Source: Heterohyrax brucei
Lineage: Eukaryota; Chordata; Mammalia; Hyracoidea; Procaviidae
NCBI GenBank assembly: GCA_028571685.1
Contig: CM053158.1
Span: 50,328,501-50,392,500, forward strand
Reading direction: 5' to 3'
DNA: 64,000 nt
Shown here: piece after piece, positions 32,750 through 44,205 of the stretch
Numbering within the stretch: position 1 is the first letter of the stretch
How the letters are laid out: every line of letters starts with the position of its first letter
Notes under the pieces: generated by a model
Databases searched by the model: none
What the model saw: only the letters and a program-made list of their open reading frames with translations
What the model was told of the DNA's origin: nothing
Made by a program: the position numbers and the translations under genes

Positions 32750-32918
32750 AGAGCCCCAGTAGCACAGTGGTTAAATGTGGGATGGCTAACCAAAAGATCA
32801 GAGATTCAAATCTGCCTGCTGCTCCTTGGAACCTCTGTGGAGCCATTCCACCCTGTCTGTTAGTAGTGCGATGTGTCGGAATTGATGTAATGGGTTTTTA
32901 GGTTTTTAGATTTTTATC
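32750..32918 (+). mobile_element. AfroSINE
   Basis: 'gagccccagtagcacagtgg', 'ggctaaccaaaagatcagag', tail 'gtcggaattgatgtaatggg'. Inserted in the L1. Confidence 0.9.
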
Positions 32919-33389
32919 AGCAATATGTGAGTTCCAGTCATTCCATATCCTCACCAATATTAAGTATGGTTGGTCTTCTGATTTGAGGCACTGTAGCTGA
33001 AATTTTCGTTTCCCAAATAACTAATGATATTGAACGTTTTTTTCATGTGTTTATTGGCCATTTGTATATCCTCTTTAGCAAAGTGGCCTTTCAAATCTGT
33101 CGCTCAGTTTTAGTTATCTTACTATTATTGAGATTAAAGAGTTTTTTTTAATGTATTGTTTATATATTAAAAAAAGTGAATATTTTCCCCAGCCTGTTGG
33201 CTTGCCTTTTTCATTTCCTTGGAATTGTCTCAGAACCAGTTTTGAACCCACATCTGTCTGTGGGTTTGCCCAAGTGCAGTTGGTTTTGAGGAATACAGCC
33301 TCAAGGAATAAGAGAACAATAAAAAAATAACCAAAATACCCAGAGGATAAACCAAATCCCTGCCTGTGTTTGTACAGAGGGCTCAGAAA

Positions 33390-33640
33390 CAAATTACCCT
33401 AATGGGAGGCTGAGGGAGGCAGAGGGGGAGTTAATCACTAACCCAGGCTCAGTGTTGTTTTAATTAAGCATAATAAGAATAATGAAATTATGCACCTCTC
33501 AGGATTTATGGCTCAGCTATTTATATTGCACCAGGAGGATTTCAGGAACAAATCTAAGCGTCTGAATCCCAGGGACTTTCCCTGTCTCCCTGGGCTCTCT
33601 TTCTTCAGCTCCAGAGGGAGGGCTATGATGAGGAGGGCAA
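33390..33640. promoter_or_regulatory. Candidate conserved regulatory block
   Basis: Single-copy sequence with 'acaaattaccctaatgggag', 'gttaatcactaac', 'gttgttttaattaagcataa', 'ataatgaaattatgcacctc' (POU/octamer-like) and a MEF2-like 'gctatttatattgc'. Dense homeodomain sites; function inferred only. Confidence 0.35.
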
Positions 33641-34950
33641 AGAAGCGCTGGGGGAGAGGAGGGGAAGGGGCCAGGGCGTGTGATCTGGGCAGGTGTTTCT
33701 GCTCGTTGTCCTCAAGTGGGGAAGATTTGAGGCATTCATGTACTAGTAAATGTTTCATGTTTACTAAGTGGCACTTCACTATACATATACATATATATGT
33801 CCATAGTCAGCCAACAGTTGTAATTGATAGTGACTGTCATTCTGATGATTGTTAGTTGATATTTTTGTTATGTTAAAGAGTAGAATGAATGTGAAACAAT
33901 GAAGACATATATACAAACTTGACTCATTCATTAGCAGCGTCTAAGTGACTGCTGAGTAGAATGACAGTTTTTAGTACGAGGAGAGTATTCCCTCAATTTT
34001 GTTATTCTCAATGTGACAGCTACAGATATACTTCATTATTAACATTTTCTCCATCCCTTTTTAAGTCTAGACAATCAACAAAACAATAAATTAAATTCTT
34101 ATTGGTGGCACTGGCCAGTTTCTGTGGTGTAGACGCTCCCACCTTGGTCCACTTTAAGCTACCTGTGTGTTATTGCTAAATGTGGATTTGGGAAGAGATG
34201 CACAGTGGGACAGCATTATATGGCATATTCACTATGTAGAGATATAGATATAAATAACCTCAAGGGTGTATGTGATAGTAAAATGTAGTAAAATATTTAG
34301 GAAGCAGTGGTTTTGAGTATTTATTACATTTAATTTTTTCATATGTTTAATTAATGAAAGTTTATAATTTAATTTTCAATAATGACTGTGTTTAACAACG
34401 AGCTTGCAAATTTCCTGAGAACTTTATAGTCGGCTCTCAGGCGAGCACGAGCTAGCTGTGCTAGCACAGTACTGGCTTAGCGAGATTCTTCCTGGGATCC
34501 GACCTGGTGCTTCTGCCAGGCAAAATGCCCAAGAAGGGTGCACATCCCAGTCTTCTCTTCACTGGGTTGCTGTCCCTCCCGGCCAGAGCTAGGCATGCCT
34601 CCTCCTGAGAAGGAGCCAGTGTCCAATAGTGTGGACTTTCCACTCTACTGAGGGGGGAAGGGAAAACACAGATGTGACAGAGCAGTACTGAGCACAGGGA
34701 CAGTGTTGGTGGGGTCCTATCTTGGGGTCTCCTGGATGTGTCAGGGGCAGAGGCTGGCCAGGTGGGGACAGGGAAAGGAGAAGGGTATAGTGCTTGAGAT
34801 CTTGCAAGGGTGAGAGCCCATCCTATCTGAGAGGGAGAGATGACCGTAACTTCAGCTCTTGTACCCCTGCCACAGCCAGGATGCCATGCCATTGGGGCGA
34901 CATCATTCTGAATGGACAGTGGAGCAAAGTGGTCAGGGTCATGGGGATCC
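33641..34950. other. Single-copy, partly A+T-rich stretch
   Basis: 33860-34420 is A+T-rich without a recognised repeat; an alternating 'acatatacatatatatg' patch sits near 33782. A 170-codon antisense frame at 34461-34973 has no family match and is proline/serine-rich, probably chance. Confidence 0.4.
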
Positions 34951-35185
34951 CAGTTGAGATTCCCAGCTTTCAAGTCCCATCTGTACCATTTACTAGCTGT
35001 GTGACTCTAGTCAAACTACTGACCCTCTCTGTGTACCACTATTCCCATCTAAAGACTGCAAATAATGCTGGTGCTTACCTCAAAGGTTGCTGCAAGGACT
35101 AAATGAAATCTATCTTCATAAATATGGTATTTATAATTAGAATTATATATATAGCTCTCAGTGCCTGGCACACATTGTAAGTGAT
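34951..35185 (+). mobile_element. MIR, sense, nearly complete
   Basis: 'taccatttactagctgtgtg', 'cttacctcaaaggttgctgc', 'aaggactaaatgaaatctat', 'agtgcctggcacaca'. Confidence 0.8.
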
Positions 35186-35333
35186 ATAAATGACATGTAA
35201 GTGTTAGTTACTGTATCATAGTAACTATACAGTCTGTTTCCTTCTCTAGATCGTGTGCCTTCAAGACTGGATCCTTCGTCTCTCACGTCTTTGAGCCCCT
35301 AGATGCTATCCAGCACCCTATCCTGAACTTAAT

Positions 35334-35545
35334 ACCCAAACTAAGACCTACTGCTGTCAAGTCAGTGCTAGCTCAGGGCAACGCTGTGGGTCAGAGAAGT
35401 ACTGCCCTATGTGATTTTCAGGACTGTAGTCTGTACAGAAACCTAGTGCCACATCTTTCTCTCGTGGAGCAATTTGTAGGTTTGAACTGCTGATCTTTTG
35501 TTGAGCAACCACATGCTTAACCTCTGTGCAACCACGGCTCCTTGG
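35334..35545 (-). mobile_element. AfroSINE, long form, minus strand
   Basis: 'agacctactgctgtcaagtc', 'gtgccacatctttctctcgt' (long-form block), 'gatcttttgttgagcaacca', 'gcaaccacggctcc'. Confidence 0.88.
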
Positions 35546-35560
35546 AATTTCATGGATGTC

Positions 35561-36058
35561 TGTCTCAGTCATCTAGTGCTGTCAGAACAGAAATCCCACA
35601 GGTGGATGGAATGAAAGAGAAGCTTTATTCTGTCACAGTCCAGTAGGATAAAAGTCTAAGTTCAGGGTGTCAGCACCAGAGGAGGCTTTCTCTGCTGGCT
35701 CTGGAGGAAAGTCCTTGTCAATCAATCTTCCCCTGGAACTGGAAGCTTCTGAGGTGCAGAGGCCCCAGGTCATGTCCAAAGCACACACTCTGCTCCTGGC
35801 ACTGCTTCTTGGGGGTATGAGGTCCCAGCTTCTTTCTGCTGGCTTCCTTCTTTTATATCTCAAGAGACTGCCTCAAGGCACAATACAACCTTACACACTG
35901 AGTTCTGCCCCACCAACACAACTGCCACCCATCTTCCCTCATTAGCATCATAGAGGCAGGGTTTACAGCATACAGGAACATCACACAGTATGGGGAATCA
36001 AGGCCTAAACAAATAGCTACACACCTATTTTTACGGGGACACAATTTAATCCATGGCA
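35561..36058 (-). mobile_element. MaLR-type solo LTR fossil with perfect 5-bp duplication
   Basis: 498 bp, from 'tgtctcagtcatctagtgct' to 'acaatttaatccatggca', flanked by identical 'atgtc' at 35556-35560 and 36059-36063. Same family as 10658, 14343, 37417 and 47111. Looks like a complete single LTR. Confidence 0.88.
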
Positions 36059-36189
36059 ATGTCTGCTAAATGTATTGAATTAAATTCAATTAAAAATAAA
36101 TGCCAAATGGTACCTGAGTGATCAAGTGGCCAAGAAATGAGAATATTCATTCTTACATGGAATCATCCAGTTCTTGAATTATTCATGTA

Positions 36190-36720
36190 GCAGATGCTTT
36201 TTAGCAGTTTTATTGAAGTATAATCCATGCACCATACAATTTATTCACTTAAAGTTTATTTGTCAGTGGTCTTTAGTGTATTGACAAAGTTTGCTATTAC
36301 TGACACAATTTTAGGACACTTTCATCACCCCAGGAAAAAACCCTGTATCCATTTCTTCCTAATCCTCCCGACCCTAAATGAAAACCAAACCCGACCCATT
36401 GCTGCTGAGTCAATTCTGACTCAGCGACCCTCCAGGGCAGAGTAGAACTAACTGCCCCTTTAGGGTTTCTAAGGAGCACCTGTTGGATTCAAACTGCCAA
36501 CCTTTTGGTTAGCAACTGAGCATTCAACTGCTGCACCACCAGGGTTCCCCTTCTGGCCCTGAACAACCAGTAATCTCCTTTCTGCCTCTACAGATTTGCG
36601 TGTTTGGGACATTTCATGAGTGGAATCATACAGTGTGTGGTCTTTTGTGATTGGCCTTTGCTACTCAGCATATTTTTTTTTTTATCCATGTTGTGTTTTG
36701 GTACAACAAACAATTTTTAA
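36190..36720 (-). mobile_element. L1 3' UTR, antisense, split by a SINE
   Basis: 'tttattgaagtataatccat', 'gtcagtggtctttagtgtat', 'tcatcaccccaggaaaaaac', then after the SINE (36377-36549) 'gacatttcatgagtggaatc'. Typical order of an antisense L1M 3' end. Confidence 0.85.
36377..36549 (-). mobile_element. AfroSINE, minus strand
   Basis: 'cccgacccattgctgctgag', 'ccaaccttttggttagcaac', 'gctgcaccaccagggttccc'. Inserted in the L1. Confidence 0.93.
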
Positions 36721-37008
36721 ACAACTGTTGAGTACTCTGGGTAAGCCAGAGAACCTACAATAAAAAAAAAAAAAAGATAGTCTAGAAAACATGTCCACAC
36801 AAAGAACCACACATGATGGTTTGTATCACATTTATTTGTAATATCCCAAAAGGAGAAACAATTCTAATGCCTGTCAACTGTTGAATAGATACACAGCTGT
36901 GTTACATCCATACCATGGAATATTAGCATAAAAAGAAATGAAATATTAATACACACACTATGGATGAATTTCAAAATCATCATACTGTGTATAAGAAGTC
37001 AAACAAAA

Positions 37009-37300
37009 CTCTTCGTAAAAAACTGGACTGATCTGTCAGACATCGGTCTGTTGGAGCAGTTCTCCAATAGAAATGAGATGGAAGGGTAGAGAGGAGGGGG
37101 TGGTGGAGAGGAGGGGGTGGTGGAGAGGAGGGGACATGAGTTGGATGAATGAATATTGGAAGTACAGAGTGGAAAGCAGGAGTGTGCTGTCACAGGGCTG
37201 GGAGAGCATCTAGAGTTGCAGAGAGATGTGTGTATAGGGTTATGTGGCAAATTGACTTGGATTAGAAACTTTCACTTAATCACAATAAAGTATCTTAAAA
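37009..37300 (+). mobile_element. Afrotherian L1 3' UTR insertion
   Basis: Ends 'tttcacttaatcacaataaa', the same L1 terminus seen in antisense at 61030 and 12480. It lies inside the older L1, flanked by diverged direct repeats ('ataagaagtcaaacaaaa' and 'aataagtcagacacaaaa'). Contains a short 17-bp G-rich tandem repeat. 5' truncated. Confidence 0.65.
37085..37132. repeat. 17-bp G-rich tandem repeat
   Basis: 'agaggagggggtggtgg' occurs twice in a row and a third time in part. Confidence 0.93.
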
Positions 37301-37416
37301 AATAAGTCAGACACAAAAGAGTACATACCTTATGATTCCATTTATATGAAATTCTAAAAAAGGCAAAACTGTAGTGACAAAGCAAATTAGTGGTCTGGGG
37401 TTGGGGGCAGGGAAGA

Positions 37417-37902
37417 TGTTTTTTAGTCATCGAGTGCTTCTAAGTTATAACAGAAATAGCACAAGTACATGGCTTTAATGTTCATTCTCTCATGGTCCAG
37501 TACGCTACAAGCCCACATTCAATGCATCAGCTCCAGGGGAAGCTTTTCTGTCTCTGGTGGCCCTGGCGTAAGGTCCTTGTCATCAATCTTCCTCTGGTCA
37601 AGCAGCTTCTTAGGTGCAGGGACCCTGAGTCCAAATAATGTGCTGTGCTCCAGGTGTGCTTTATTGTTGGTCTGAGGTCTCTCTATTGGTTTCTCTTTTT
37701 ATATCTCAAAAGAGATTGGCTTAAGACATTATTTAATCTTGTAGATCTCATCAGCATAACTGCTGATAATCCATCTCATTAGCACCACAGAGAAAGGATT
37801 TACAGCACATAGGAAAAATGGTGGGCAATCACACAGCATGAGAATTCTGGCCCAACCAAATTGGTAAATGTATTTTTAGGGGATACCATTAAATCCATGG
37901 CA
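37417..37902 (-). mobile_element. MaLR-type solo LTR (fossil), antisense
   Basis: 486 bp from 'tgttttttagtcatcgagtg' to 'accattaaatccatggca'. Inserted in the L1, whose sequence resumes at 37903. Same family as 35561. Confidence 0.8.
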
Positions 37903-38299
37903 GGGTTCAGTTGCAAAGAGGTGTGGAACTTATTGTGTGTAGGAATTGTTCTATACCTGGATCGTAATGATTATGTAAATGTATATAATTACCCAAATTC
38001 ATCAAATTCTATATGTAAAATGAAGAAATCTTTTTGTGTCTCAAAAACAAACAAAACCAAAAAATCAAAACTTATACTCCACAAGCTATTTGTTAACTGG
38101 TATGTACTAATGCCCAGATATTACTAGAATTTCCAATATTATCTCTTTTAATTCTCCCAACCACCTAATAAGGTAGATAAGATCATCTATCATAACTTGC
38201 ACTTTATAGAAGAGAATGTTGAGGCATGGGTATGTTGTTCTTTTGTCAGGCATGTTTGAAATCTACTCAGGCTTTGGATAACTATTCCCTAATGTCTCT

Positions 38300-38466
38300 G
38301 TGAAGTTCTGGTAGCCCAGTGGTTAAGAGCAACTGCTGCTAGCTCTAAGGTCAGCAGTTTCAGTCCACTAGCCACCCTTTGGAAATCCTATCATGCAGTT
38401 CTACACTGTCCTAATATGGTCACTGTGAGTTGGAATCAACTCAACAGCAACAGGATTTTTAAAAAA
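38300..38466 (+). mobile_element. AfroSINE
   Basis: 'gttctggtagcccagtggtt', 'aggtcagcagtttcagtcca', tail 'gttggaatcaactcaacagc'. Confidence 0.88.
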
Positions 38467-39291
38467 TTCCCTGTGGAAGTCCTGTAGAAGAATATATCTC
38501 CCAGGGAGTCTCAGAGACACTGAGCAGACATGTGCTACTGTCCTCTTTGGCCACAAGACACTTGCAGGGAACCCATGTGGCTGGTTGAGGAGGCCACCAA
38601 ATGCAGGCAACTCAAAGAGAACACAGTGGCTGCCTAAAGGTGTTTGCCTTTTAAAGGATGGTTTCTTTTCTTTAAAAAAAAAAAAAAAATCCATTTTTTT
38701 TTTGGTTGTTAAGAATATCCACAGCAAAATATACCCGAAGCAAGATTTTACATGTATCATTTAGTAACATGGATTACATTTGTTCAGTTGTGCAACCATT
38801 CTCACCCTCCTTTTCTGAGTTGTTCCTCCCTCATTAACTAAATTCACTGTGCTCAATGGTTTCTGTCTAATCTTACAAGTTGCTTTTGTCAGTCTGATCC
38901 CCTGTAGATAGCTCCTAAAAGAGCGTAATGCTCAAGGCAGATTTTTTTTACTACTGAGACTAAGCTATTGTTTGGTTTAAAGAAGACTTCAGGGGACGTG
39001 TTTGGCTTAAGGTTTAAAGATTGTCTCGGGTTGAGGAAGTTTGGAGTTCATGAGAACATGAAAGTCTGTTCTGTGTTTTCCCCCTTTTGATCAGGATTCT
39101 TCCATAGAATCTTTACTGGTAATGTTCAGTAATGGCAACTGGGCATCTTCCAGTTTTTCTGGTCTTGTGGCAAAAGATGTAATTGTTTATGGAGGCAATT
39201 ACCAATACATTCCATAACCTCCTTCTGTTCTTGACTCTCTTTCTTCCTCTGCTTCTCCAGACAAATATGAGGCCAATTATTATGTTTTGCT

Positions 39292-39341
39292 ATGTGTTGG
39301 AATCTACTCAACAGCAGTGGACTTGATTTTTGGTTTTATGG
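39292..39341 (+). mobile_element. AfroSINE 3' tail only
   Basis: 'gtgttggaatctactcaaca' then 'gcagtggacttgatttttgg': just the last about 45 bp of a SINE within the L1 3' UTR. Confidence 0.65.
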
Positions 39342-39795
39342 TGCCAACTTGCATAGCCACTTGTAAAATTTTAAGACCACCAACATTATGTAGCAAACTG
39401 TTTTACCTCCTGGACTCATGAAATCATGACCCTAAACCTGTAAACCAAGAATCTAAATCCCATGAGGTTTTTTGGTTCTATGAAAGCAGCCTAAGCAGCT
39501 ATTCTTTGTGTGTGTGTATGGTTCTTATAAATAGATCCATCACACAACTTTTGCCAGTTCAACTTTTTACAGGTGTACAACATATTGACAGCAATTACAA
39601 TAACTAGCTGTGCAAACCATACCTTTATTCAATGCAATTTTTCCATCACCATTAACCCCCATTCCTCTCTTCCCTGCCCCTTACAATGACTATTAAATTT
39701 TGTTCTCTCTACACTTACCTCTTCATATATAAATGAGGTCACACAATACTTGTCCTTCTGTCATCCAGTTATTTCACTATGTCTTCCTATTGAAA

Positions 39796-39953
39796 AACGA
39801 GACTTGTTGCCATCAAGTTGATTCTGACTCAGCAACCCTCTAGGACACAGAAGACATGCCTCTCAGAGTTTCCATGGTGCCTCTGGTGGATGCGAACTGC
39901 TGACCTTTTTGGTTAGCAGCCGTAAGATTTAACCATTATGCCACCAGGGTTTC
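39796..39953 (-). mobile_element. AfroSINE, minus strand
   Basis: 'cttgttgccatcaagttgat', 'tttttggttagcagccgtaa', 'attatgccaccagggtttcc'. Inserted in L1. Confidence 0.92.
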
Positions 39954-40179
39954 CAGTGTCTTTCAGTTTCATCTATATTGCAGTATGTGTCAAGACTTCA
40001 TGTCTCCTAGTAGCAAGTAGCATTCCCTTGTATATATGTACCGCATTTTGTTTACCCATTCATCTGTTGATGAGTATTTAGGTTATTTCCACCCTCAAGC
40101 TATAGTGAATAGTGCTGCAGTGAATGTCAGTGTACAAGTCTCTATTTGTGGCCCTGCTTTAAAATTTGGAGGGTATATA

Positions 40180-40250
40180 CCTTGGAAGCTCTACGCGGCA
40201 GTTCTCTTCTGATCCCTAGGGTCACAGTCTGATTGACTCAATGACAGTGG
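40180..40250 (+). mobile_element. AfroSINE 3' half
   Basis: 'ccttggaagctctacgcggc' to 'tgactcaatgacagtgggt'. The head is missing. Confidence 0.75.
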
Positions 40251-41649
40251 GTGAGACCTACGAGTGTAGTTTTAGTTTTTTGAGGAATCACCAGGCCATT
40301 TTTCACAATGGCTATGCTGTTTTACAATCCCACCAACAGTGGGTAAAGATTCTCGCTTCCACATATCCTTGCCAGTATTTATTTTCAGTGTTTTTTTCTT
40401 GTTTGTTTGTTTGTTTTAAATCTCAGCCATTCTAGTGGAACCGAAATTGTTATTTCACTGAGGTTTGGATCTGCGTCTCTCTGATGGCTACAGACACGGA
40501 GCATCTTTCATGTGCTTGGTGGCCGTTTGAATGCCTCTTTCGTGAAATGGCTATTCAAAGTCTTTGCTCATTTTATGATTGAGTTGTGTGTTTTGTTATT
40601 AAGTTGATGTTTTCTATCTATTTTGGTTATTGGAGTCTTGTTGTATGTATGGTTACCAAAGATACTCTGTGAGTTGGAATCTATGTTTCTTTTTCACTTT
40701 TTCATAAAGCCTGTAGATGAACAAAAGTTTTTAATTTTTATGAGGTACCATTTATTTGTTTTGTGGTCCCATTTATTTATTTTGTATCTTGCTGTTTGTA
40801 CTTCTGTTACGATGCTTGATAATCCATCTTTGAAAGCTAGATCTGACAGCATTGTTCCTGCTTTTCTTGTAAGAATTCTTTGCTTTAGTTACATTTCAGT
40901 CCTTAATTCATTTCAAATTTGTTTTTGTGTATGGTGTAAGGCATGGATCCAGTTTCATTTTTCTGTTTGTGAAAATCAAATTTTCACAGCATCTTTTATT
41001 GATCAGACTCTTGTTTCACCAACAAATTGCCTTAGCACATTTACAAAAAATCAGTTGACCATAGGTATGTGGATTTATTTCTGGACTCTCAATTCTATTC
41101 TGTTGGTCTATGTATCTTTTGTTATACCAGCACTGTAGCTGTATAGTATGTTTAAAAACACAGTTTTCCTGCTTGGTTTTTCTCTTTCAATATCCTTAGC
41201 TATTATGGATTTTTTTTTGCCATTCATATAAAGTTGAGAACTGCTATTTCTATTTATGTAAAGAAGGTTGTTGGAATTTTGCTTGGGATTACATTGAATC
41301 TATAAATCACTTTAAGTAGCATTGACATCTTAACAATATTTAGTCTTCTAATCCATAAACATATAGCATCTTTCTATTTATTTAATTCTTCTTTAATCTC
41401 TTTCAGCAGTGTTTTATAATGTTCATAGTACAAATCCTTGAAACCCCTGGTTAGATTTATTCCTGGATATTTTATTCTCTTAGATGCTATTGTAAATGGG
41501 GTTGTTTTTCTAATTTTCTTTTCAGATTTCTCATTGATGTACAGAAATTAAACTGATTTTTGATAATTGAACATTTAACCTACAACTTTGCTAAATTTCT
41601 CCATGAGCTGTAGAAGTTTTCTTGTGGACTCTTTGGTGTTTTTCTGTAT

Positions 41650-42185
41650 GTTTTTGTTCACTGTCGTCAAGTCATTTCCGACTCACAGCAACCCTGTGAA
41701 CAACAGAACAAAACACTGCTCTGTCCTGTGCCGTACTCGCAATCATTTTTATGCTTAAGCTCATTGTCGCAGCCACTGTGTCAATCCATGTCCTTGGGGG
41801 TTTCTTTTTTTTTTTCTGACCCTCTACTTTACCAAGTATGATGTCCTTCTCTAGGGACTTACCCTTCTTGACAACATGTCTGAAGTATGTAAAGTGCAGT
41901 CTTGCCATCCTTACTTCTAAGGAGCACTGTGGTTGTACTTCTTCCAGAACACATCTGTTTGTTCTTTTGGAAGTCCATGGTATATTCAATATTCTTCTCC
42001 AACACCACAATTCAAAGGCATCAATTCTTCTTCTGCCTTCCTTTTACACTGTCCAGCTTTCATATGCATAGGACATGTCTGAAAACACTGTGGCTTGAGT
42101 CAGGTGCACCTTTAGTCTTCAAGGTGACATCTTTACTTTTCAACACTTTAAAGAGATCTTTTGCAGTAGATTTGTCCAACGCAAG
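41650..42185 (-). mobile_element. RTE LINE 3' fragment, antisense, within L1
   Basis: Minus frame 41672-42010 encodes 'MWCWRRILNIPWTSKRTNRC' and 'SLEKDIILGKVEG', the C-terminus of the RTE protein. 5' truncated. L1 text flanks it on both sides ('ctctttggtgtttttctgta' and 'aatatcatctgtgaatagag'). Confidence 0.9.
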
Positions 42186-42600
42186 ATAATATCATCTGTG
42201 AATAGAGATAATTTTAGTTCTTTTCCAACCTGGATGCTTTTTGTTTCTTTTTATTGTCTTGCTGCTTTGGCTAGGACTTCTAATGCAATATTGAATAGAA
42301 ATGGTCAGAACAGACACTCTAGTCTTATTCCCTATTTCAAAGGCAAAGCTCTAAGTCTTCAATAAGTTGGCTTTTCATGTATGCCCTGAATCATACTGAG
42401 AAGTTTCCCTTCCATATAAATCTTCTTTAGGATTTTCATGAAAAAAGGGTGTTGGATTTTATCAATTGTTTTTTCTGTATCCAAAGAGATGGTCGTATGA
42501 TTCTTTTTCTTTGTTCTATAAAAAAGAACAAAGGATGTTTTTATGGATGTGGTATATTACAGTGATTGATTTTCTAATGTAAACTACCCCTGCATTGTTA

Positions 42601-44205
42601 TGAAAGGAAGAAATGATGAAGTGAAAGAGCTGAAAATAAGATTTCTAAGGGCAGCTTGAGAAGACAGAGTAAAATATTATAATGACGTATGTAAGATCTG
42701 GAGCTAAGAAACCCAAAGGGAAGGACATGCATGGCATTTTTCAAGCTGAAAGAACTAAAGAAAAATATTCAAGCCTTGACTTGCAATATTGAAGGATTCT
42801 ATGGGCAAAAAAAAAAAAAAAAACCTGAGTGACAAGAAGCATCAGAAGAAAAGGAGGAATATCCACAGACCCTGTACTGAAAGAACTGATGGGCATTCAG
42901 GCATTTTAAGAGGCAGCATATGATCAAGAATCGATGGTACTGAAGGAAGAAGTCCAAGCTGCACTGAAGGCTTTGCTGAAAAACAAGGTTCCAGGAACTG
43001 ACAGAAAACCAACTGAGAGGTTTCAGTAAATGAATGCAATGCCAGAAGCATGCACTCGTCTGTGCCAGAAAATATGGAAAACAACTACCTGGCCAACCAA
43101 CTGGAATGGAATGTTCACGCCAAGTCCTAAGAAAGGTGATACAAAAGAATGAGAAAATTATTGAACAATATCATTAATATGACATAACAGTAAAATTATG
43201 CCTAAGGTAATTTAAAATAGTTGCAGCAGTACACTGAGAGAAAAATGCCAGAAATTCAAGCTGCATTCAGAAAAGGACATGGGATGAGGAATATCACTGC
43301 CAATGTCAGATGCATCTTGGCTGAAAGTGGAGAATACCGGAACGGTGTGTACCTATGTTTTATTGATTAGGCAATGGCATTCCACAGTGTAGATCATAAC
43401 AAATTAGGGACAACATTGCAAAGAATGGGAATTTTAGAACACTTATTTGTGCTAATGCAGAACCTGTGTAAAAAGCAAGAGGCAGTGAGTCATTCAAACA
43501 AAACAAGAGGATACTGTGAAGTTTGAAATTAGGAAAGGTGTGTGTCAAAGTTTTATCCTTTCACTATACTGGTTCAATCTGTATGCTGACCAAATAATTC
43601 AAGAAGGCTGACTAAATGGAGAGTGGGGCATCAAGATTGGTGGAAGACTTATTAACCACCTGTGATATGTAAATGACAAAACCTTACTTAATGAAAGTGA
43701 AAAAACTTGAAGTGTTTATTGACGAAGATCAAAGACCTTCATTATGGATTGTACTTCAGTATAAAGAAAACAAAAATCTTCACAATTGGACCAATAATCA
43801 ACATCATGATGAACAGAGAAAAGACTGCCATTGTTAAAGATTTCATCTTACTTGAATCCACAGTGTCTAGTCAAGAAATCAAACAACATATTGTATTGGG
43901 CAAACCTTCTGCAGAAGACTTCTTAAAGTGTTAAAAAGCAAAGATGTTATCTTGAGGACTAAGGTGCATACACAAGCTGTGGTATTTTCAATCATGTCAT
44001 ACGCATATAAAAGCTGGACAATCAATAAGGAAAACAAAAGAATTGATGCCTTTGAATCATGGTTGGTGTTGGTGAAGAATATTGAATGTATCGTGGACTA
44101 CCAGAAAAACAAACAGATCTATCTTGAAAGAAGTACACCAATGACGTACAAGAGTGTTTTTTAGAAGCAAGGATAGTGAGACTTCATCGCGTGTGTTTTG
44201 GCCCT
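42601..44205 (+). mobile_element. RTE LINE, sense, lacking both ends
   Basis: Covers the end of the endonuclease linker and most of the RT. Pieces of protein remain: 'KTKIFTIGPIINIMMNREKT' (43765-), 'IKQHIVLGKPSAEDF', 'CIVDYQKNKQIYLERSTPM'. The 3' end is cut before the usual terminal motif. Internal A run (about 17 A) near 42810. Placed between two L1 pieces. Confidence 0.85.

Larger units (their letters stand above)
31200..33130 (-). mobile_element. L1 LINE 3' part, antisense, with nested insertions
   Basis: Left piece 31200-31398 ('gctcctggcaaccactcttc') joins seamlessly to 32400-32745 ('tctgttatatggatatgcca', 'taaagctgctgtgaacactg', 'tttctcttgggtaaatacct') and 32919-33130 ('tattggccatttgtatatcc'). 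This is the end of L1 ORF2 and the 3' UTR of an old L1M element read backwards. It holds the SINE-LTR-SINE nest 31399-32400 and another AfroSINE at 32750. Confidence 0.85.
36785..38045 (+). mobile_element. L1 3' end, sense, with two insertions
   Basis: 'atggaatattagcataaaaa', 'tatggatgaatttcaaaatc', then past the first insert 'agtacataccttatgattcc', 'gtggtctggggttgggggca', and past the second 'gaattgttctatacctggat'. It covers the same L1 part as 36190-36720 but in the opposite direction, so these are two different insertions placed head to head. Confidence 0.82.
38690..42600 (-). mobile_element. Long L1 LINE, antisense, 3' UTR and ORF2 3' half
   Basis: From the left: 3' UTR of an afrotherian L1 ('gttgtgcaaccattctcacc', 'tttggtttaaagaagacttc', 'ttgatcaggattcttccata'), then ORF2 text read backwards ('gtatatatgtaccgcatttt', 'caatcccaccaacagtgggt', 'taaattcttctttaatctct', 'ctttggctaggacttctaat'). 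Interrupted by SINE pieces (39292-39341, 39796-39953, 40180-40250) and an RTE fragment (41650-42185). L1 sequence is continuous across the RTE fragment. Open frames such as 40623-41138 (plus) are antisense and meaningless. Confidence 0.88.

Noticed and set aside
34461-34973. 170-codon antisense frame rich in proline and serine
   Set aside because: No motif or family resemblance and its end overlaps a MIR; composition effect.
40623-41138. 171-codon plus frame with hydrophobic stretches
   Set aside because: It is the antisense of L1 ORF2; T-rich antisense LINE gives spurious membrane-like protein.
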